The notes under the pieces were generated by a model. The model had not been told where the DNA came from, made no database searches, and saw only the letters and a program-made list of their open reading frames with translations. A DNA stretch of 64,000 nucleotides, from NCBI RefSeq assembly GCF_905220565.1, contig NC_059402.1, positions 9,735,501-9,799,500 on the forward strand. Reading direction: 5' to 3'. Position numbers and translations under genes: made by a program. Source of the stretch: Melitaea cinxia (taxonomy: Eukaryota > Arthropoda > Insecta > Lepidoptera > Nymphalidae). This document shows positions 58,140 to 64,000 of the stretch, piece by piece (the first letter of the stretch is position 1; each line of letters opens with the position of its first letter).

Positions 58140-60729
58140 CAAAAAATTTTATTATACTTACCTAAAAGATCATTTAATTGAGTAGAGTTGTTTGAGAGTG
58201 TACCCCGTTAATCAATTATTTATTATCATACCAGTGATTGAGTAATATTGATTGTTTTGGCACATAAATACATTATTGTAGTGTTTAAACTTGTTACTTT
58301 GACAACCTTAGACACTGCAATAACGTCGCCTTTGTACAAATTATATCCTCTTAGATTTCATTTCCGAGTAAATAATACGTTTATATTGAATACAAGATTT
58401 ACAGACAATATCAATTCTCTTCGAAGGATGTTGTAAACATGCCAGAATCGGCTATCGAAAGTGAGCATTAATAAAAAAACTCAAGCAAATAGTGTCGAGG
58501 CTATTAAGAGGTAATTAAAACGACATATTATATTAAAAAAAAATAGTGTCGTAGACCTCATCAACTTTAAATAGCAAAATTTTCACCAATTTCTACCAGT
58601 ACTATTAAATATAATGTTTATTAGAAACATTTTCAGAATAAAAGTTTATAAAATAATTTGAATATGAGTAGACCATATAGCTATAATATAGCAAAATATT
58701 TTAGTGCGTCTGTTAGACTTTAGAGATAGGATTTTATTTGCCTTGGGAACGCATGAAATACACCAAGCTCTTTTATATTACGGTGAACATATGTGCTCCC
58801 AAGGCGAATACAAATTAAAGTATCTACAGTACATAAATTCTTCTGGAAACAATTGATGAAGTAATCGTCTTACTACTTTAAATAACGAAAAAACAATAAC
58901 TGAAGCCTATCAGCCATAGTAGAAAAATACTAATTTTGTATGTACTGTTTTGTATGTAAAAAAAAATGTCCTGTGAATGCTTGCAACATCAGGTACTTCA
59001 CAAACTCGTTGTCAACCCTAAACTCGCTCCTCGCAAAAAGCTCTGGCTACCATAGTACTCTACCGGAATACAACACTATTTTAGAAAAGTATTATTTTTC
59101 GACGATCTTACTTTTGCTTGGGTTGCGTAACTCGCCAATTGAGCTGCTCCAGACTTTGACCAACATATTTTCAGCTTTGCCATACCTCAATATATAGTCT
59201 GTTAAATATACTGATATTTACTAATCTTTTTATTTACAAAAGACAAAATTAAAACTAAAAAAATAGCTTTTATAATTTATTAGAAATTTACCTATATTAT
59301 ATATTGCAATACATAAAATAACGGTAAAAATTTTGTAGTAGGGGCTGTAAAATTTAGCGGTAAACGTTTAGCTTGTATAATATATAACTCGCGACAGTAA
59401 AGTTTATTATTAGTAGTAAAATTAGTACTTCTAAAACAAGCATTAGTACTGCAAACCAGTGACATTGATTACTTCAAACAAATGCACATAAAAATAAATA
59501 CAAGGTTAATTGCAAATCTAGGTATAAAAAGCCAAAAAAAAAAAATCACTTGTGTCATATCGCACCGATATGTTTAGCTATAATAATCTAAGCACGACTT
59601 ATTTTTTTAAGCCAAAATTTAATTTGCGTCTATGTTAGTAATTTTTCGTTGTTTATAATCGACATAAACTCAAAACAGTGAGAGCTTTAAAAATGAACAT
59701 TCTTAAAGCCTATAAATAACAATTTCGTAAAATAAAAATTTCGATAAAAAATTCCAAACTTTCAGCCGTTGAATTTTCAATTCGATTTCGTCTCCAGTAA
59801 TTAACGTAGAAAAAAGTGATTCATTTATCAATTGTTAGATGGTTGCCAACTTTTGAAACTTATTATGGTCAGGCTGGAAGCCAAAGCTTTCCGTAGCTTC
59901 ACGATAATTTTAATCTTATTGACAAAATGCTTATAATGCGCAGACAACATTCCTGTAACATACAGATGCTATAAATATAACACAATTTATACATGTATTT
60001 CGTGTGCAAGGAACAAAAATTTTCTGTTTACAACACACAATAACGTCAATAATAGTATATTTAATTATTTTATTTTTAAAAGTTAGTATGGAGCAAGATT
60101 TCATCATATTTATGCCTAAAAATGTATTTCATCAATAAATATAATTATCAAACTTACAGTAACACTTTACCTGACTTTTTTATAAAAAGTTTTGTGGGTT
60201 TTATTAGTGACACAAAGGACGAAAAAACTTTAAAAAATATCATCGTCATCACGCGACGCACAAAAACGGGCATATAGATTTTAATGAAACTCACACGACG
60301 GCTTATGTTCGGGGTCTGAATATCCTTTTTGTCCCGGGAAATGAAAGGATTCCCTAAGGTTGTAAAAATTGTATATTCTTATCCAAAACGTGTATTGCGC
60401 TACATTTTGTTATCAGAATAAACCCATCTAGTTTAATTTACAGTAAGTTTGCAGCTTAACTAAAACATGACAATGTGTCGGTAACAATCTAAATTGCCAA
60501 ACATTTTATAATTAGTTTAATTATAAATGAACCTAATATTAGCCATTATAATATAGTATTTTATTATGTGTTAGCTATTATATTGTAATGTTGTTGTTTA
60601 GTCAATTTATATATATGTATATTACGGTTATTTCGGTCATTTAGTGGCAGTAACTACGGTCATTTTATTAAACTGTAGCATTCGTTTGATGATTTTATAC
60701 AAGTTCAACACGATTGTTTTTATTGTAAG
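58140..60729. other. AT-rich sequence with one strong inverted repeat
   Basis: 58940-59197 holds an 85-codon plus-strand frame (YCFVCKKKCPVNACN...) with no recognised domain. It is less AT-rich and may be transposon-derived. 60220-60360 (TTTGTCCCGGGAAATG) resembles a Helitron interior. Confidence 0.35.
58733..58812. repeat. Imperfect palindrome, about 27-bp arms
   Basis: TATTTGCCTTGGGAACGCAT (58733 on) pairs with GTGCTCCCAAGGCGAATAC (to 58812). The core TTGCCTTGGGA is almost fully paired and the loop is about 30-45 nt. Possible MITE or hairpin RNA. Confidence 0.6.
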
Positions 60730-60982
60730 CTAGCTGTGTCCGCGAATTCGTCCGCGTGGAATTTAACAAATTTGTAATTGTTCAGTTTGCAGAGTTATAA
60801 AATATATAAATTCCTAAAATAAAAGTAGCCTAAGTTACTCCTTATTAGCTATCTGCCAGTCAAAGTCCCGCCAAAATCGGTCTAGTCGTTTCAGAGATTA
60901 GCCGACACAAAAGACAGACCGACAGACAGACAGACAAAAATTATAAAAATGTTATTTTGGTATATGTACCGTGTATATGTTA
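60730..60982 (-). mobile_element. Non-autonomous Helitron, minus orientation
   Basis: The minus-strand end is CCACGCGGACGAATTCGCGG then ACACAGCTAG (CTAG 60733-60730). The body matches 18470-18604 and continues through AATCTCTGAAACGACTAGAC and CTGTCTGTCTGTCGG. The 5' end is near the TIR element at 60983 and not sharply defined. Confidence 0.65.
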
Positions 60983-62576
60983 CAGTAAAAGCTCGAACTA
61001 CGGTAAATCCTAAGACTTACTCTTTAATCTTAATTTAACGACATGAGTTGTAAATGTAAGGATTTATGAAAATGAGACATTTTTTTCGGGCTTTTACTAT
61101 TAGAATTTAGTACATCCTAGGTTTTACCACTGACAGCTAGTAAAAGTTGCTTTTGTGACTAAAATAAAGATTGATTCTTATTAATTTATTGCAGACAAAA
61201 ACCTAAATTATTTTCATTTGGAATTTATATTATTTTTTTTTTTTTTTAACAAGTAAAATATCTTCTCGCAAACATAACAGAATCAGTATTTTTTATTATT
61301 TGGTTTATTATTGGCACTTATTAAGAGGTAGTAAATTATACTTGTTACAAACAAATTAGTTTGTAACTTAACAAATAAATTGAAAAAAAAAAACAAAAGA
61401 TAATTATTATGAACTAAAAGGTTAAAAAAGAAACACATTTTACTTGTTACAACACGGAGTGCTATTGTAGCATTTAGAATTACAAAGTAATCCTGATGAC
61501 TTGCAAGTGCATTTCTTCGACGAGCATTTTTTGAGACTTACATTTTTTGAATCCTTGTCCTCCAGTCAACGACAATTTCCTAACAACTTCTCGAAGACTC
61601 ACTTCTTTATCTTTAACAACTTCTTCTATTTTTATAAAATCTTCAGAGCATGAGGTAAACTGATTCTGTGTGTAAAGCTGCTTTAATACTCCAATTTTGG
61701 TACCCAATCGGTAAGACTGACTCCTTTAGATCTATCACAACTACAATAATGCTTTTAGGGTCAGTTTTAGCTCTGTCAATGTCAGGTATTTTCAGTCTAC
61801 ATTTTGGCTAACTTTCACATTTGGATATTATCAGCCAATACTCATTTAATTTATTTTTGCTTGGTGTTCCAAATATTTTTTTTTTTTTTTTATTCTTATT
61901 GTCTACACAGCTTCTATTTTCTTCGTTATTGGATTTTCTTGAGCATGAGCTGCGTTTTCTGTCTCTGAATCGGTATTTCTCTGAATCGTTACATTGGTAT
62001 TATTATTAATTAGCCTGTCTTTCATAATTTCTCAGTCATTCTTGATTAAAATCATTTAGTTTTCTTGTATTTCATTTCTTACACTGTCACAATTTACCTC
62101 CCGTTCTGACTCATTTTCAACAACGTTGTCTTCCTTGTCCTGTTCAATTATATTTTCGACGATAATATTTTGTTCCAATTTTTGAGAATGCAACAAATTT
62201 TCCAAATTTTCTTTAGATTTTAAAAGTCCAATCATCACTTTAGAAATTGCTGACGTTGCAATGCCCATTTTCATTGGAATACCAAACATTGCTTCGTAAG
62301 GGGAGCATTTAATTCCCTCGTGATATGCTCTATTTTTCATGGCCTGGATAAATTTTAAGCCCTCTGACCATTTTGATCTGATTGGTTTCCATCCACAAAC
62401 ACGTTATAACATGTCTTTTTCAACATTTACCGTGCCTTTAATGTAAATCCTAAGACTTACCAAGTGAATGGTGGTAAAAGTGCGAAACGCAAAATCGTTC
62501 GGCCTTTTACCATTAAGATTTGGTCTCTCTTTGAACTCTTAAATCTTAGGATTTACCATAATTCATCCATTTACAG
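60983..62576. mobile_element. TIR-bounded element enclosing an integrase-like ORF
   Basis: The outer ends are diverged inverted repeats: left CAGTAAAAGCTCGAAC followed by GGTAAATCCTAAGA, right (reverse strand) CTGTAAATGGATGAAT followed by GGTAAATCCTAAGA. TA lies directly outside both (60981-60982 and 62577-62578), a possible TA target duplication. Inside each end is a second, facing GGTAAATCC-like arm, so each terminus is itself a palindrome of about 120 bp (61001-61129 and 62443-62559). Between them lies the minus-strand integrase-like pseudogene. The alternative is two independent palindromic MITEs flanking a decayed gene. Confidence 0.45.
61440..62412 (-). pseudogene. Integrase-derived ORF of the KRBA2-like type, C-terminal part, decayed
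   Basis: The minus strand shows in order KWSEGLKFIQ, MKNRAYHEGIKCSPYEAMFG (the integrase C-terminal KNR..H..I..SPY..MFG pattern), an acidic linker, then LKIPDIDRAKTDPKSII, GTKIGVLKQLYTQNQF, KDKEVSLREVVRKLSLTGGQ and a Cys-rich tail ending CNSKCYNSTPCCNK and TAA at 61442-61440. This order is familiar from KRBA2-like integrase proteins annotated in insects and vertebrates (recalled, not searched). Frameshifts occur between 62056 and 61708, a T16 run lies at 61878-61893 on the plus strand, and a stop falls just upstream of the first block. The catalytic DDE core is absent. Confidence 0.65.
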
Positions 62577-62589
62577 TAACATATACATA

Positions 62590-63280
62590 CATACGAATTT
62601 AGTTAAAAGCAGTTATTTTAATATTACAAACAGACGCTCCAATTTTATTTATTTGTATAGATGAAATGAAATTGTTATATAACTAGTTAAAGAAAATCTA
62701 ACATTAAATTAACGAAAAAAGGTTTTGTAATCGTTTTAAGTAAAACATGAAAACGAAACAGATTAAGCTTATAGTTCTTTTATTTCAGATCAAACAAAAT
62801 GTATAAGAATTCGTATAAAATGGGTCTAGCTCAAGTTGGATCTGACTTCGAAATACATATTTAAAAGTGAAATAGTTGAACCCTGAAAATCAAACAAATT
62901 CTTATTCATTTTTTTACCTATATTTTTTTTTTAATTGCGGAAATTATGAATAAATATTATTAAGAAATATGCGTATAATTTTAAAATTAAGATTTAAACT
63001 AATAAATTTAATATGTATCTATTACGCTTACGCAGCTAAGCCGATTACGGCAATCATAATAGAGATAGTACAAAACCTGAAGAAAATATTTGCTATAATA
63101 TATGCGTACTACTACTACGACTACATTATATACGACTACGTCATATATTTTTTATGTTAAAAGAAAAACAAAAACGACAAATTGAATTAGAGAAGGTATA
63201 ATATATAATTAAAATAATAACATTTTATATAACATTTCTATTAGGTTATCTACATTAACATTATGAGCTTAAATAGCTCC
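62590..63280. other. AT-rich sequence, no feature seen
   Basis: No repeat partner or gene recognised. The Ile/Tyr-rich short frames are low-complexity. Confidence 0.45.
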
Positions 63281-63563
63281 ATCTATATATTAATACGTGA
63301 AGCAAAAAATTTGTCGCCTTTTTACGAAAAATGCGCGGACGGAGGAGTATGAAATTTCTTACACTTATAGTTTATATAGAGATCGGAGTGCAGAATGCCA
63401 ATATTTTTTTTAATTATGCATAAAAAATGCATTAAATCAATAAAAAAAATACACACATGTATGTATTTGACACACACACTCATAATAACAACTATTTTAT
63501 AGTTAAAAAAGCCTTTTATTTATTCCTGTCCTGCCTAATCAAAATATTTCAGTATAAATAACA

Positions 63564-63565
<2 letters not shown>

Positions 63566-63633
<68 letters not shown>
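63566..63633 (+). repeat. (AT)34 microsatellite
   Basis: 68 uninterrupted bases of alternating AT inside the Helitron copy. Likely length-variable. Confidence 0.95.
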
Positions 63634-63637
<4 letters not shown>

Positions 63638-63666
63638 TATCATTATAGAAGTCTTATATAGTCTTT

Positions 63667-63862
63667 TTCGCATTTACGCAGCGGTCACAGCACTGGCTGT
63701 TGTGCTGACGGTCGCTGGCGGGTTCGATCCTCACTCACGCTAAACATTTCTATTGGCCATATAGATGTTTTTCGTGGTCTGGGCGTCTGTGTTTGTGTAT
63801 TATGTGTGTATTTCCGGACCCCGACAAAATGGGGACCGTTGAATGTGAAGCGTTTATTTATT
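63667..63862 (+). mobile_element. tRNA-derived SINE family B, with target duplication
   Basis: TATAGTCTTT flanks the insertion at 63657-63666 and 63863-63872. The head has GCAGCGGTCACAGCACTGG and box B GGTTCGATCC (63721-63730). The body is GCCATATAGATGTTTTTCG and GTCTGGGCGTCTG, ending GAATGTGAAGCG and a TTATTTATTTA tail. Full-length match to 17330-17545. Confidence 0.88.
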
Positions 63863-63872
63863 TATAGTCTTT

Positions 63873-64000
63873 GACAACAGCACCTTAATTATGTTCAAAT
63901 TTATAATTTTGATTAATTATGGTCTAATTTTGAACACTGGGCGACCACTAGTATACATATATTATTAATCTATGTAACATTATTAGTCTGTAAAACAATG
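63873..64000. other. Helitron end and right edge
   Basis: The remainder of the Helitron to 63951, then 49 AT-rich bases with no feature. Confidence 0.5.

Larger units (their letters stand above)
63282..63951 (+). mobile_element. Non-autonomous Helitron (CACTGGGCGACC family), copy 2, with nested SINE
   Basis: Starts A|TCTATATATTAATACGTG at 63282 and ends CACTGGGCGACCACTAG|T at 63951, inserted between A and T as Helitrons do. Minus copy at 51473-51782 is the uninterrupted form of about 310 bp. This copy is longer because of an (AT)34 expansion and a 196-bp SINE with its duplication. Confidence 0.8.

Noticed and set aside
61821..62009. Plus-strand Phe/Leu-rich 'membrane' ORF
   Set aside because: It is antisense to the linker of the integrase-like pseudogene and includes the T16 run, which translates as poly-Phe.
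63667..63740. Genuine tRNA gene
   Set aside because: The tRNA-like head is followed by a SINE body, matches the copy at 17.3 kb over its whole length, and sits between target-site duplications.

Overview
The window looks like a piece of a lepidopteran (moth or butterfly) nuclear genome. It is AT-rich, has long introns, and is packed with repeat types I associate with Lepidoptera: Helitron ends with the CGCGG...CCGCGGGCACAGCTAG|T hairpin terminus, RTE-type LINE tails ending in GGCCTATGTCCAGCAGTGGA, tRNA-derived SINEs, and a MITE with ACCGACTTC ends. The species assignment is inference from recalled repeat families. No bacterial-type operons, CRISPR arrays or complete RNA genes were seen.

Layout. 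(1) 1-20.4 kb: minus-strand 5' part of a host gene for a secreted or membrane CUB/LDLa protein. Three coding exons (20317-20014, 3077-2941, 1720-1520) join in compatible phases and continue past the left edge. Intron 1 is about 16.9 kb and filled with Helitrons, SINEs and LINE scraps. (2) 21-23.7 kb: a graveyard of LINE 3' ends: an RTE fragment, an antisense fragment of another LINE, and an RT-linked ORF with a C-terminal PD-(D/E)XK-like domain. (3) 28.3-33.74 kb: an essentially full-length I-type non-LTR retrotransposon with target-site duplication, 5' UTR, zinc-knuckle ORF1, EN-RT-RNase H ORF2 and poly(A). It carries one frameshift and one internal stop. (4) 36-60 kb: mostly AT-rich sequence with scattered MITE, Helitron, SINE and RTE copies and a few orphan coding-like patches. 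(5) 60.7-64 kb: Helitron ends, a TIR-bounded element enclosing a decayed integrase-like ORF of the KRBA2-like type, and a Helitron copy with a SINE nested inside it.

How the parts relate. The CUB/LDLa gene is the only host gene I can support firmly. Everything else recognisable is mobile DNA. Several elements are resolved to the base by target-site duplications: the I-type LINE, a 5'-truncated RTE at 49.5 kb, an RTE inserted in a Helitron tandem array at 8.9 kb, and a SINE in a Helitron at 63.7 kb. A 330-bp hairpin-rich repeat (five copies) shares its 3' end with the RTE LINE copies, which fits a SINE-LINE partnership.
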